Source: Eutypa lata
Lineage: Eukaryota; Ascomycota; Sordariomycetes; Xylariales; Diatrypaceae
Reading direction: 5' to 3'
Length of the DNA stretch: 64,000 nt
Assembly: GCA_022661535.1 (NCBI GenBank)
Contig: JAKULF010000008.1
Location: 186,001 to 250,000 of the forward strand
Under the pieces are notes generated by a model, which saw only the letters and a list, made by a program, of their open reading frames with translations, made no database searches and was not told the DNA's origin. Made by a program: the position numbers and the translations under genes. Below, piece after piece: positions 1 to 13,200 of this stretch; positions within the stretch are counted from its first letter, which is position 1; the number at the start of each line of letters is the position of its first letter.

Positions 1-29
1 AATGAAAACACACATCCTTTCCTTTCACG

Positions 30-566
30 TCACTGCAACAATCTTTTCAAGTCCTCCCTTTCCGCCAACTCCCTCAACAAATCCACAAAATCCTGGTTTC
101 CCTTCCTCTCAGCCATCTCCTCAAAAAAGGGCATCTGCCTCTTGAACCACTCGCCCTCCTTGCCCGCCTCGGGGATGGCCATACCCCCTTCCCGAATTGC
201 AATCATGGGGTGAAAGCTCATCTTCAGGAGACGCTTGGTCTCGTCATCGGCGGGTTCCGGCCCACCCGGTACCCTAAGCACGTCGTACCAGGCGCTCTCG
301 ATCTTGGCCCCGAGGTCGTCGAAGTCCGCCCGCGAGCGCGCCGCCGACGTCCGCACATGGCCCTTGATGTGGTTCGAGTTCGCCAGCCGCGCCTTGCCCG
401 CCATGAAGTACGTCCCGTCGCTGGCGTCGTGGGATATGAACTGCACGTGCACGAAAAACGACGGGGTTGTGAAGGCGGCGCAGTGCAGGTTCGTGATCGA
501 GGTCGCGAGTGCTTGTCGCTGTGAGGGGGTGAGGGGGTGCGAGTGGTAGACCTCGTATGAAGGCAT
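30..566 (-). CDS. Tautomerase-like protein (cis-CaaD-like fold)
   Basis: Single-exon gene of 178 residues starting at the ATG at 566. After the initiator Met the protein begins Pro-Ser-Tyr-Glu-Val-Tyr. An N-terminal proline exposed after Met removal is the catalytic base of the tautomerase superfamily. The long single-domain layout, with conserved-looking Arg residues near 70-80 and Tyr/Glu further on, resembles the fungal cis-3-chloroacrylic-acid-dehalogenase-like tautomerases. The C-terminal 40 residues are charged and helical. No signal peptide or membrane segment is seen, so a cytosolic enzyme is likely. The substrate cannot be read from the sequence, and a tautomerase role with unknown substrate is as far as the evidence goes. 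The next gene is divergent, more than 1 kb away. Confidence 0.75.
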   Translation of the reverse strand: MPSYEVYHSHPLTPSQRQALATSITNLHCAAFTTPSFFVHVQFISHDASDGTYFMAGKARLANSNHIKGHVRTSAARSRADFDDLGAKIESAWYDVLRVPGGPEPADDETKRLLKMSFHPMIAIREGGMAIPEAGKEGEWFKRQMPFFEEMAERKGNQDFVDLLRELAEREDLKRLLQ

Positions 567-1604
567 TTTGGAGGGGCTTCTTAAGCAGTGTGGTAGTTGG
601 ATATATTATCACCTGATCTACTTGGATTAACACGATGTTTTATTCGCTGAGTAGTTTGGAACATAAACACGATAGAATATATTCTTGGGATATTTTAGAC
701 CCCTATACATATATATCCAAGTTACTTAAGTAGTTAGGCATACCTAGAGGAGATGAATAAGCACCCATGATGTCATTGGATATCGCATTATGCCTCGGTT
801 AAAAAATCTCCATCTTAATTAGTAGGCAAATGAGCTCCATAGATATCCCCGAATACTGTATAGCAGAGCATTATTGAATAGTTACTAGGTTTCAGTAATT
901 TTATGTTGCACCTAGTTTAGGGTTTCCGCTATTTCGACGAACCTGACGAAGGGCATGCTTGACATTTGATTTACCATCTATGCGGAGATTAAGAAAAATG
1001 ATATCAGAGCTGCATCTGTACTCGCAAAGCCCCTGTATCAATGTTCAACTACCCCTGGATCTGGCCCTTTCAGCCTCCGCCACATCTCCCTTTTTGGCTA
1101 TGTCGATGCAATAACATCTTGCTTCAAAGTCCTCCTCGACCCTAGCACAATGTATCAGATACATGCATATATGATTTTGTTGTTGGGTTGTTTTGTTATA
1201 TCGTTCTGATCAAGGAAAGTAGCTGATCAGTAGCCGTCTGATTTGAGCCCGATTTGACCTGTACAGATGGTGGTGTTAATCCTTGAAGGTATCCTTTTCG
1301 TGTTCCCGATGTAAACATCTTTTTATTGGCCCCCAAATTCCGTTGGAAGCCACAGTAGCAATTGCCACCACCTCCTCCGTTTTCGGGAATAGATATGCAA
1401 TACGCATGTATATCTCATAGGTATGTTGAGAGCGGATTTTCTCTATCTCCGACGGGCTGAAGCTGAAATTGAATACTAGAGCCTAGCAAAATCAATTCGC
1501 CCTGTCGATGTTTGTTGATTTGAACACAAGCTTATTCTTCATAGGCATCCGCCTAACCATTGCAAAACTAAGAAAATAAAGGTCTTTTATTTGTGTCTAA
1601 AGAC
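567..1604. other. Intergenic region between divergent genes
   Basis: About 1 kb, AT-rich, separating the minus-strand tautomerase gene from the plus-strand TPR-ankyrin-CorA gene. It must hold both promoters. I see no RNA gene, repeat or credible ORF. A GTG at 1593 lies in frame with the next gene, but the first usable ATG is at 1605. Confidence 0.6.
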
Positions 1605-4600
1605 ATGTCCGCGGACGCCTCCCGTGAGGTAGTACCGCGCCTCGTCGCGGAGGAGGGAGAAGAAGGCAGTATACAAGCGCAGTCTATTTTCAGCGTCGAC
1701 ACGCCAGAAGAGCTGGTTCAATTCCGGACGTCAGAAGTCGAACGACTACGTGAAGATGTTAACACACCGGTGACCCAGCTTGTCACGGCACTCCTCCAAT
1801 TAGGGGTCTCTCTGGCGGATTATCCTGATCTAGGCGATCCCGAGCCACCGTTTCGCGAAGCTAAAGAGTTTATTGATAATGATGCAGGATTGCCGTACTC
1901 ACTCGAGCGGCAGGTCCTCGTCCGGACGTGGGGTAGAGTGCTACAAAGAAAGAAGGAGTTCGATGCCGCCGATACACTGTTTACAGCCGCTTTAGACGAA
2001 ACCAAACATTCTCGTGGTCGAGAGCATCCCTGGACTCTAGAGCTGCAAAACAATCTTGGCTGTCTACGGACTGCTGCAGGGGTGTGGTATGCGACTCAGG
2101 GGCGAATGGAGGTAGCGAAGGAATGCTTTGATGGAGCTGATGTACTTTTCAAAAAGTCATATAAAGCCAAGCTCCACGTGTTCAATCCGATACACCGCGC
2201 GACACTGAAAACCAAATGCAACATCAGCATCGTCTCATTTCTCCGGGGCGAGGCATCGAAACTGGAAGCAGAATTGGTGGGCACGTTGCATGAGCTAACT
2301 CAGTCCTACGGAACACAAGATTCCTCCGCAAAGGAGGTAGCTAGCCATCTCGTGAGTATCTACCAGAGAATGGGAAATCACGACAGAGCTGTCGATATTT
2401 CAGAAAGGTTCGGTGTGGATGGTACGTACGCAGTTCATATAGCGTTGTTGAGTACTATAATCGGCATACAAAGCTGACCAATTACAGCCCCGGAGGATTA
2501 CGAGATCCGCCCCTTTGAAGATAGTTTTATTCCAGGATTGGTACCCCGCCGAAGGTTCACGGAAATAAGCTCTGACTGTACCGAAGATGGAGAGCTACCC
2601 ATCGAACTTCTTCGCAACGTCCTCGATGTTGTTGATCCATCATGGGGACGATACTCTGTCCAAGTGCTCTCCTGGACAAGGGAAAAAATCAAGAAATGGA
2701 CTGGGATGGATGTCTACACGTTCTGTGAAGCGGTGGGGCTTCCAGCAGACTGGGGTATAATCACAAGGAGGGAGGTGCTTCTGGAACAGGCTGCTGCAGC
2801 AGGTCACATCGAAGCTGTCGAGTTGCTCCTTCACAAAATGTCAGAAGCCTCGAGCACGGCGGATGAAGCAGCTCTGGTCAAGGCTTTCCATCGCGCGGTA
2901 GAGTCAGGAAATGGGGACGTTATTAGATTATTTCTAAATCACGGGGTCGACCTTTTCGCTACCGACGATACAGGACAGTTAGCCCTACACAAGGCGGCGG
3001 AGCTCGGACTCGAAGATGCCTTCAGGGAGTTACTCGCGTGGGTAGATGATATTGACTTGAGAAATAGTGATGGCGATACAGCGCTTGACGTAGCCCTGGA
3101 GGAAAACCGTGAGCATATCATCCGTGAAGTGATGATTGAGAAGGGTGCTTTGATTGCCAGTTCTAAATCCACCATGAACACCGGCGCCAAGAAAAAGCCA
3201 GACGAGTTTCAAGTCGAAGTCTTGGATGAGATGTTCTATACTGGATTTGACGCTACTATCGTTGACTTCTACGTTGATCGAAAACATGAAGTTGAGGAAC
3301 ACAGCGTCCAAACGAAGCCCGTCGAAGCTGTAGTTTCGGATCCAGATCTCCTCAGAAGCATTGTCTGCGGGGAAACGTCTGATGAAAAAGCCGACTTCAC
3401 ATGGATACATATTCCTGCAAATAATGTTAGCCTTGCCCGTCCGTCGACACCTGAATAGAACTAATCATCTATCACAGATGTTTTGGATAGAAGTACGCGT
3501 CCACGTTTAGACTTGAAGTCTCCCTCAACACTGCTTACACCACTTTTAGACCCTGATGAAGAACCTAACAGAGGTGAGCGAAAACGAAGAACGGTATTCG
3601 GACTTGATGACAAAAGAGATGTGGCAAAACCAACTTCATGAGTCTCTACACGGTGCCTTCCGTAAGTAATCATAGCTAAGCTGTTTCTCTTTATTTGTAC
3701 GTTAAATAAAAGAGAGAGCTATGATTTGGTTTCCCTGTAGAATTTCCGCCGTAAAATTCAAATCACATCCGTGATTTAATAACTGCTGATACTTAGTTGA
3801 ATAGATGGGAGGTTCATGAAACCTTTCTGTGGGAAGGTCGGAGGTAAATTTCTAAGTCTAGAGCTCATGTATTATGATTAACATCCTCTGTAGACTCTCC
3901 CTGCTCCCACACCGTATTATACGTAGGTCTCGACTATTATCTATAACAACTTATCGGTACTAATTCTTATCCTCAGATGCCTTATATCCACTGGGAATCA
4001 AATTCAATGAAGAAGGAAATGGACGACGCTATCAAGAACGTCGAAAAGGGGCATAGAGATAAATGGAAGAACGTTGCGAAGCTGTTCACGAAGTATATAT
4101 CCTCCAGGAAGCGAAACGAATCCAGAGACAGCACCCGGCGATCATATTCAAATGACTCTGTGAGTGTAGAAGAGACCAGGCCGGAGCCCGATCTCCGACT
4201 GTTGGAAACGTACCTTCATTTGTCGGGCGCACCACCTCTGCATGTCCGTAGGACCTTCGACCAGTTCCAGTACTATATGAACGACGATACGGCGGCTAGA
4301 GATGCAGATCAAGTTGTGTCACGGTATTTCGAAAGGAGGCACCCAGGTGCTACTGTGCCAATCATGATGGTTGACCAGTTGTGGATGTGGATCATTGACA
4401 ATAGTATCATGAACCGATTTCCTATCCGGGTTCGTCGGGCGCGCGTAAACTGACATGGCATTGTAGGAATACTTGTCACCTCCTTCCCACAGCGCTGGGG
4501 TGAAGGGGGGATAGTCAAGGAAAAGAGAGCGATATTTAATATGAGAAACGTTCTGCACAGCATCCTTGACCGGCTAAAGATGAAGGTTAGAGACCCTATA

Positions 4601-6069
4601 TGGACTGTCTATGATCTTGCGGACATGATCATAGTCCGGTGTCTAGGCCTGCATTCGGACAGCACGCAATGGGAGAACGAGCGGCATCGATACCTGGAAA
4701 TATTCGAACATTCCATAAACTACGTAGTGAGTTCTGGTGCTATTTTGACACGCAAAGAAAAGACGTATGCTGATAGGTAGACAGACCGACGAGGAAATTC
4801 GACTGTTCAATTACTTCGCAGATGGCGGCAGGGTAGGAGAAAAGGCCAAGAAACGATCATCCAAAGAAGCGGAGGAGGAAAAAGACACCTTGAATGGATT
4901 GAGACAGTTGAAAATCTTCCTCTCGGAAGTTCTCGAAAAGGGGTTCGACCCCGACGAGTCCCAAGCCATTGTGGATTCGGCAGCGAACGCCAAAAGACGC
5001 TGGGGCGTCGAGGAGAAAGACATCGAGGAAATCTTCGACATATCAAACGAGATCGAGCTCCTCAAGGAGATCAAGGATATTCGAGACGAGCTCAACATCC
5101 TGCGGACGCTGTATGAGCAGCAGGGCCGCGTCGTGAGCTCGTATCACCACGTCAGCGATGAGCGAACCCGACCTTCCGGTATGGTGGGCGCCATAAGGAG
5201 ATTGACTGGCATAGTCGAGAAGATGGATTCCGATGCACAAAGACCTTACAAAGCCGTGAGTCTCGCACAGCAAGTTACAAACTAATGGGGATAACTACCT
5301 GAAGTATGTTTGTTCGCTGACTATCAGAGTGCAATATCAGTTGGAAGATCTCTTGGACCTCAAACAGAAGCAAGCGAACGTATCCGAAGCCCGAATCGCA
5401 CGTGTGTCAGGGAACACCATCACAGTTTTCACAATTGTCACCATCATATTTCTCCCCGCCTCGTTTATGGCGGCTTTCTTCGCATTACCTATAGCGGAAT
5501 ATCCCTTCGTCGACGAGCTGTTTCACCTGGACTACGCCATCAAATGGACCATGTCAGTGACGGCTGCGATCGCAGTACCATTGATAATATTAGCACTATA
5601 TGTCAATCCCATTATGCGCGTCCTCCGCCTCATGGGCCGGATCATCCGCATAGTTGCGAAGATAGTTACCAAACTCGCGGAAAGGAGCTTCAAAGGGGCG
5701 GCCGTACTGCGTCCACTGCCTCGGCTGTTCTTCAAGTGTATCTGCATTCTCGGACTGTTATTTGGCGCGTCTATACTCTTCGTATTTTCTAGGTTCAAGA
5801 GGGTCATCCAATGGGGCAAAGAGTACCGGGCAGCGAAGAAGGAGACAAGAAGGACAGGTGAGGTTTGGAGTAAGAGGAGGTACATACTTGGAGGGCTCCT
5901 GCAGAAACGTCTGGAGAAGAGGGCGGCACAGGACGAGGAGGAACAGAGATGGCCAAGTTCGCGTGGCCGGTCGATAACCCCGAGATCAGTTTCTTCTGAA
6001 GCTAACAGGAGCAGGTCTTCAAGGGAGCAGATCTCGTCTGGAGGTGGGGAAATTACACGTACTCAGTAA
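1605..6069 (+). CDS. TPR-ankyrin protein fused to a CorA-like membrane domain (10 exons)
   Basis: Reconstructed exons: 1605-2421, 2488-3425, 3478-3492, 3574-3661, 3805-3843, 3894-3922, 3977-4403, 4467-4726, 4785-5255 and 5341-6069. All joins keep phase and give about 1270 residues. Residues ~1-330 look like TPR helices. Ankyrin repeats follow, with motifs such as LALHKAAELG and GDTALDVAL. The rest matches the fungal CorA/ZntB-like family: TWIHIPANN, VLYMPYIHWES, PLHVRRTFDQ, MVDQLWMWIID, a coiled coil, then DLLDLKQKQANVSEA and two hydrophobic segments from TIVTIIFLPASFMAAFFALP onward. CorA magnesium channels carry a GMN motif between their two C-terminal helices, and I do not see it here, so ion transport is unproven. 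These proteins are usually annotated only as CorA-like. Exon 3 is a 15 nt microexon and several other exons are under 90 nt, so gene predictors are likely to split this locus into two or three models. Confidence 0.82.
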
Positions 6070-6992
6070 GAAACTGTGTCGCACTAGACTATTGATGTAA
6101 TCGCAGCAGCTTTGTTATTTTATTACGTTCGATAATAGGGAATCCGCAGGATGATGGGGTCCAACAATGATGCTAAGAGACCTTTATCGGTCATGTCTCA
6201 TTGGACCTATTGCCATTGCTGCATTTCGTTGAAAGCAATGTGATAGGATCATTGCTTTTTTCTTGCTAGGAGAACTTCAAGGCCCCTCAAAATGCATACA
6301 GGAACCTAGAACGTCGGAGCTACCAATTCTGGACATCAGACTTATCTGAAAGACTCCGCTGCGATATCTATATTTTCAACCCCATGTATCCTCCACAATC
6401 CCATACGCACCCGCATCTTTACATTAGGACGGGCTTGGCAGCGGGTGCACGTTTTATTTTATCTAAGTAGTCACCTCACGATGCACGCCGGTTTGGAAGC
6501 CGGCTGCTTCAGTTCTAGAACCGCAAATTTACCATAGAATTGAACGGGTGTATGCAGGGCCTAGGCCGGACCCACGGGCTCCACGATGCGCTTGCCGCCG
6601 GCTTCGGAATGCAGGTTCGGACTGATGCTACCCCGGAGAGGGCCCAACCAACAGCGCACACTGCAGCTATCACATGCATTCCACTGGTTAGTAGGTATAC
6701 CGCCATTGGATTTTTTTTCTCTTCTCGTCCCAACTTAGGTACTTGGTGTTCTTATCGTAGCATATCTGATAATATGTTCGATTTGACGAATGGCGGTAAG
6801 ATGATTGGAAGAAAAGTTTTCGTTGGAATTTAAATATGACATTTTCCCCCAACCGCTAGATGATTACATTCCACAGTCATTGTTCTTTTTCCTCGCATTG
6901 CTTTGTAAAAAAGCCCCTCTGTATCCCGTAACTCTGCCGGACCTTACTAGAGCTAGGACAGCTCCTAGATAGGTGATAGTCAGGGCGCGAAG
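6070..6992. other. Intergenic region
   Basis: Holds the 3' flank of the CorA-like gene and the promoter of the MFS gene. Open frames at about 6515-6833 have no recognisable features and oppose each other, so I do not call a gene. An additional 5' exon of the MFS gene could lie here. Confidence 0.5.
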
Positions 6993-8957
6993 ATGATCGT
7001 CGGCAACAGCAAAACAACCAGAGTATCTGGAGGGAGCTTGATCGCTCTGATCACGTTGGTCGATGCGTGTAAGAGATAACTTTGCTAACTTCTTTTGATT
7101 GGCGCTTCTAATACGAATGGTGTAGTATCATCATGCTGGTTCGGTTACTGCCAGGTACGTTTTTGTTATAATGGTCTTGATAGAAGCGTCAAAATTTGAC
7201 ATAAGAGGAATAGGGGGTCTTCGCCGGCGTGCTCGTCTCAGACGACTTCAAAGAGCAATTCCCTCAGACGCTGGACGCGAATATTTCCGGGATAACCACG
7301 AGCTCTTTCCTGGTAAGTCACATCTTCATCACGAACCCCGCGGTATCATTGGACGAACGGATCTAATCATCCCGATGTAACGAAAAAAAGCTCGGTGCAT
7401 TCTTCGGATCGATCATGGCTTTTATCCTGGGCGACAAGCTCGGTCGCAAGAAGACAATTGCGTTGGGACACTTATTCAACACCGTGGGCGCCGCGATGCA
7501 AGCTGTTTCATGGCACCTACCCCAGATGATCATTGGGCGCATCGTGAACGGTTTCGGTATGGGCCTGACGTCGACCATGAGCCCGGTCTACTTGTCTGAG
7601 TGCGCGAAATCGCACCAGCGCGGTAAATTGGTTTCCATTGGAGCCTCGTCGAATGTCACGACCTTCGCTTTGGCCAATTGGATAAGCTATGCCTTGTACT
7701 TCCAGAAGGGGCCGTTTCAATGGCGGTTCCCCCTTGCACTGCAGCTTATATTCCCTTTCATAATCGCCCCGATCCTGTTTTTCATTCCCGAGTCGCCGAG
7801 GTGGCTCCTGTTGGTCGATAAAGAAGAGAGAGCCCTGCAATCCCTCCAGCTGCTAGCAGGCGGAACGGTGGCGATTGATGACCCCATAGTCACAACCGAG
7901 TTTCGATCTATCAAGGGTGCCATAGATCTGGAGAGGGAAGATCGTGTTCCGCTCATGGATGTCCTCTGCTTTCGGGATAAAGCCCACAACTTCCGTCGTC
8001 TGTTGCTGTCTTGCGGTACACAGTTCATGCAGCAGTTCAGTGGTATCAACGCTCTTGGTAAGGCACCTCGCAAGTTGCAATGTACCTGTTTTCAATGACG
8101 CTAACCAACTTGACAGGTTTCTATCTTCCAACGTTACTGACTCAGAATGTTGGATTCACTCAAGAGATGAGCCGTCTGTTATCTGCTGTCAGCAGCACAG
8201 TATACTTCTTAGCCGCATTCTGCAGCATGCTTGTCATTGATCGCATGGGTCGACGAAAGTAAGCGCCCCTAATACATTAACCCTTACTTTTGTGGTTAAC
8301 ATTTCCTAGGATGATGCTGTGTGGCGCAATAACCATGGGACTCTGCCACCTCATTGCATCTGTATCGCTGAAAGTCGGCGAGGAGGATATTACAAGGAGG
8401 AAAACTGTGAGTCGGTTGTAAGAAGAATATTCTTGTGACGAAACTTACGAAACTGTCAGATGGGAAACGTGACGACTGCGATGTTCATCATGTACCATGT
8501 CTTCTTTGGCACGAGCTGGGGGGGCGTTCCTTGGGTCTACAGCGCCGAGGTGAACTCCCTGGGCTGGCGGACTCGCGGTGCAGCGGCAGCGACGGCAACC
8601 AACTGGATAATGGGCTTTGTGGTGGTCCAGTTCACCAAGGTGGGAATCGACAACCTGCACTGGGCGTTCTATCTAAGTAAGTCGTCGAATGCGTGGTTTT
8701 TTTGTCTTTCGAACTGAGGGGCGTGCTTCCTACTGACCTCATACCCACCTTCCTAAGTTTTCGGCGTCATATGCCTCTTCTACTTCCCGGTGGTGTTTTG
8801 CTTCTACCCGGAGACATCTAACCGGACGCTCGAGGATATGGACCAGATGTTCATTCAACACCCGTCGGTCTTCGTTTTCGGCATACCCGAGATGACGCAA
8901 CGAAGAAGGCCGAGGGCCTTCATGGATGCGGAAGCCGAACGGATCACACATTACTGA
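6993..8957 (+). CDS. MFS sugar porter, 5' end unresolved
   Basis: Exons: first exon ending at 7069, then 7126-7154, 7214-7312, 7391-8057, 8117-8258, 8310-8406, 8460-8676 and 8758-8957. It is a 12-TM sugar/hexose transporter of the fungal sugar porter family. Landmarks are LGRKKT after TM2, GRIVNGFGMG, PESPRWLL, the QQFSGINALGFYLPTL stretch, DRMGRRK, VPWVYSAEV and C-terminal PETSNRTLEDMD. It should import a monosaccharide across the plasma membrane. Two oddities stand out. The TM1 motif that is normally GYDQGVF reads GYCQGVF. The obvious ATG at 6993 (MIVGNSKTT) is one base out of frame with the GGSLIALITLVDA exon around 7030, as if one A near 7020 were extra. Either a further 5' exon exists, or the gene has a frameshift or a sequence error there. 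Confidence 0.8.
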
Positions 8958-10247
8958 GATGATAGACGGAACTAACTGTCGGGGAGCGGCAGGCTTTCGA
9001 ATGCATTTTGCGGGATTGGATCTGGTACCGACCGACCCAATGCTTGGTTCGCCCCGAGGTTGCCTTGTCTTGTCGGTTAAGTATCCGTGGTGGGGTACGT
9101 ACCTATCTATGAATGTCCCGCGAAATAGCGACGTTACCATTCGATTGCTTTCGTGTAGGGGTTGAGGAGCGGAAATATCCGTCTACTATGGACGCTTCGT
9201 ATCGCCTAACGTTCTGGACTTTGTAGGCACAGTAATTATATAGAATAGAACTCATATAGACTAGAACCTACCTCGTAATGGTAACTAATTATCAACAATG
9301 ACGCGTGCCCCAGGTAGCAAGTAAAGCTGCCGTACGATATACTAGAGCAATGGGACCCCCGTGATTTAACGTGGTAGGTCAAGCAGTGCTTAAAGGGCTT
9401 GTTTTGCGCTGGCCGGCACCTACTTAGCCTTTCAACTCTTCATACTAGCAGCATGACTCTTGGCGACATCAAATGAATCTGGCCCTCTTTGTGGCTCATA
9501 GGTAATAAATTGAATGGGATTTGCAACAGTTCAATTGATAAGTATTGGTAATGCATTTCATCACGTGTTTTGAAGACGAACTCGACGGAGATCTTCCTTC
9601 AGCTCACTGTTTAGATAGATCGGTAGATTCTGTTTATGCAAGCCGGATCGTCGGCTCTAAAACCAACAGGTAATTTCTCGGACCTCCACCGAAGACGCTG
9701 AAAAATGAGCTATATTTAGCATGAGGTCCCCTATCTTAGTATTAGGTGGCATTGCACCTGTGCTGACTTGAATCAATCCAAGTCCGTATCGGGTAGGTCA
9801 CATTTAGCTGTTCGATTGGAATAAGAGACATCTTAGTCTTACTTCAGATAAGCGGCCGTCTTAGTCGACATAATCGCATCGCACACGCTTGGCATTCCTG
9901 GCTGCGACAGAATCTGGCAGGTCTGAAAACTGCGCCCTCACCAAAACGTGCCGTCTAGAACCCTACGGACTTATTGTTGTAGCCAGGCTCAACCATATGT
10001 CTACATACCTACCTACAAGGTCCCGACTGTGTCCGCTCCGCGATGATGGGGGTCTTTGCATCCTCAAAGCCATGTCTCTTTATTAGAGTCTATTTTAGAC
10101 ATCACGTCATGGGACCCTAATTTGCTTACGGAAGTCTAGGCTACCTCTGGCCTGTTACTTCGGGACCTCAAATAGCGAGCAATGCCGCGGGGTTCAATTT
10201 TTTTTTGGATCGTGAAGGTTTAAATCAAGGAACAGCAAGACACCAAA
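8958..10247. other. Intergenic region
   Basis: About 1.3 kb between two tandem plus-strand genes. It is rich in the short TACCTA/TAGGTA words scattered through this genome. The ORF at 9889-10086 has no recognisable protein features. A T-run and TTTAAAT around 10199-10224 precede the next start and may be core-promoter sequence. Confidence 0.5.
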
Positions 10248-13200
10248 ATGACTGTCGCGGTTTACTTCACGGTCATACTGCTGTCGCTATTCCGCGTGAT
10301 CGCGGCTAGCCCATTCCCATCCCACTTTAACGATGGGGTCTTCAACGTCAAGGCCGGAGCCTCGAAGCGCGCCGGCGACTTCTATCTCCGCCTCATGCCG
10401 CTTGGGGCTTCCATCACTAAGGGTGATCCAGCCCAGCCTGATGTAGACACCGCTAAGAACGGGTACCGCAAGCCTCTTCGGGACAGGCTCCGCGCAGACG
10501 GGTGGGAAGTCAACATGGTCGGGAGCGTGGGAGACTATGGCACTATGAACGATAGGGTAAGTACAACAGACAAACAGAATTCGCTCGGTCCTCTTTCGCT
10601 CAACTGCTAATGTGTAACGTGTAGGACAACGAAGGCCACCCGGGATGGCGCGTGCTAGCCATTCACAACCTGGCTAAGGACACAATCAAGACCTACAAGC
10701 CGAACCTGATCCTCATCAACGCGGGGACCAACGACGCCAACAACGCGAACCCGGGCGACGAGCCCGTGGAGACGACGCACGAGCGCATGGAAGCCATGAT
10801 GCTCGACGCGTTCGCCACGGTCCCGGACGCCGTGATCGTGCTGTCGACGCTGCTGCCGAACAGCAACCGGAACGACAACGTGAACCTGATCAACGACGGG
10901 TACCGCGCCCTCGCGCGGAAGCTGTACGACGAGGGCCGCCACGTCGTCCTCGCCGAGATGAACGACGGCTTCATCCCCATCGGCGACATCTGGGACGGCA
11001 CCCACCCCAACCTCACGGGCCAGCGCAAGATGGCCGCCGTCTGGCGCGAGGCCATCGCCTTCGCCGAGGAGAAGGACTGGCTGCGCGCCCCGAGCGCCGA
11101 CGTCGGGTTCGAGGATGGGGGCGCCGGCACTACCTGCGAGAAGACGTACGGCGGCGGGGCGGCGGATCCCCGCTCCGGTTGGCAGATCCTGTCGGCGGGT
11201 GATCCGCTTATCAAGGACGATGGGACGTACGTGCACAAGAGCGCGTCGCGGGGTAGTGTCTTCTCGAAGTCGTTCGGGCCTGACTCCGCTAAGTACTACT
11301 TCTCGCAACTGGTGACCCATGGCGCTGACCGTGGAGGCGAGCTGGATGAGTTGGTGGAGACGTATATTGGTTCTGATAATAAGGTCTACGTGATCATGTA
11401 TGAGAACCTAGGCCGTGGAAAGTTCGGTGATGGTGTGCAGCTGGATGTTAAGGATGGTTGCATTCCAAGAGGTTGGTCTTAACATTTACTTTCCCTCTTT
11501 GATTGCTAAGGGTATCGAGCTAATCATTTCATTCAGGCATTCGATGGGGAGATGTGGACAATGACGGCCTAGATGATTTCATCTGCATCGGCACAGACGG
11601 CGCTATGTATGTGTCGAAGAATTTAGGCGGTAGCCCCCCGCAGTTCAGAGCTCTCGGAACAGTGAGTGGTTTATCTATCCCCTGCTTAGATGCATCAGCT
11701 GGCCGGCCGCGACTAACGGAGTTGGCATGAACAGTACAAAGGAGCGACGTCTGGGTATCTACAAGAGCACGTCCGCCTCGGAGGTTAGTATTCACATATT
11801 CGCGTAGTGGCGGCCCTGGAACCTTCGTTAACTAACTTATTCTAGATATCGACGGAGATGGTCGCCTTGACTACTGTCTAATCAACGCAAACGACGGCAA
11901 CATCCGCTGCTGGCGAAACGGCGGCTTCGGAGAGAAGGCCGAATACTGGCAGGACATCGGATCAGGCAACATTGTTTTCCCGGCGAAGGGCATGGGCGAC
12001 ATCCGCGGCGTGCGGTTCGCCGACATCAACGGCGACTTCCGAGACGACTGGACGTGGATCTCGACCAACGGCCAGGTTACGACGTATGTCAACCAGCGCG
12101 GCGAGGACAAAGGGATGGTGCCTCGCTGGCTCGAAGCGGGAGTCACGCACGGCGGGGGCTTCGACGTATACGATCCCGAGAGTCGGAATAACATCCAGTT
12201 CGGTCGCATTTACGGGAGTGGTCGTCGGGACTACGCGCACATCGAACGAACGAATTGCCGCGACACGGATGCGGGGCATGGGTGTGATATCAATATTATC
12301 GTCTATGAGAACTTGGGAAGCGGTGGCAAGTTCCAGAAAGGTTAGTAGTTCTTGGCCCCTGATAGATTGGCGGCACTGCTTGGGTGAGATGGTCTAACTA
12401 GTATCGCTACCTATTCAGGTGACGGATCACGCTGGGGCGATATGCGAGGCAGAGGTCTCGATGATTACATCTGGATTTCCCCCGACGGAGTGATCAGTGT
12501 GTTCCCCAACCAGAACACCAAAGACGACGTGTCTAGGGACGTCACGCGTGGTATTTGGGGCAGCTCAATCCACGCGCTGGAGACCGAGATGGACCGACGA
12601 GCATTGCATATTGGCGACTGGGATGGCGATGGCAGAGACGATGTCATTGGCGTAGACAAGGCCACGGGCTCGCTCACGGTCTGGAAGAGCAACTGGGTTT
12701 CAGGGACTGATTTTGGATTCACACAGTCCGCTATCTCGGGTAGCGACAAGTGCAAGCAAGGTTGGGGTGTTGGGTACTTTGATAATGGCGTACATTTTGC
12801 CGACATCACGTGAGTCCCTCCTACCACAATGTTCGTTCCAGTTTAGCGCTAATAAGATCGATTTTATTGTAGAGGCGAGGGCAAAGTTGATTACCTCTGC
12901 ATGGAACCGGACGGACGCACAACAGCCTGGTTGAACGACGATACGTCAACGCTACGGGATGCGGGGCAAGTCAAATTCAGCAACGATCTAGACAGGGCCA
13001 ACTACCGTTTTGCGGACGTGAATGGTGATGGTAGGGCCGACATGATCTGGACAGACAAATTCAGCGGAGACGGTCGCGTTTGGCAGAACGGCGGCGAGCT
13101 GGCCGAAGACCAACGCGAAAGCGGCAGCAAATTCCACTGGGACGATCTCGGACTGCGATACCAGGGTAGTTCCCGCGGACCCAACATGCACTTCCCGAGC

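Noticed and set aside
9889..10086. ORF of 65 codons between the MFS and esterase genes
   Set aside because: No recognisable motif, no intron support and a cysteine/arginine-rich random composition.
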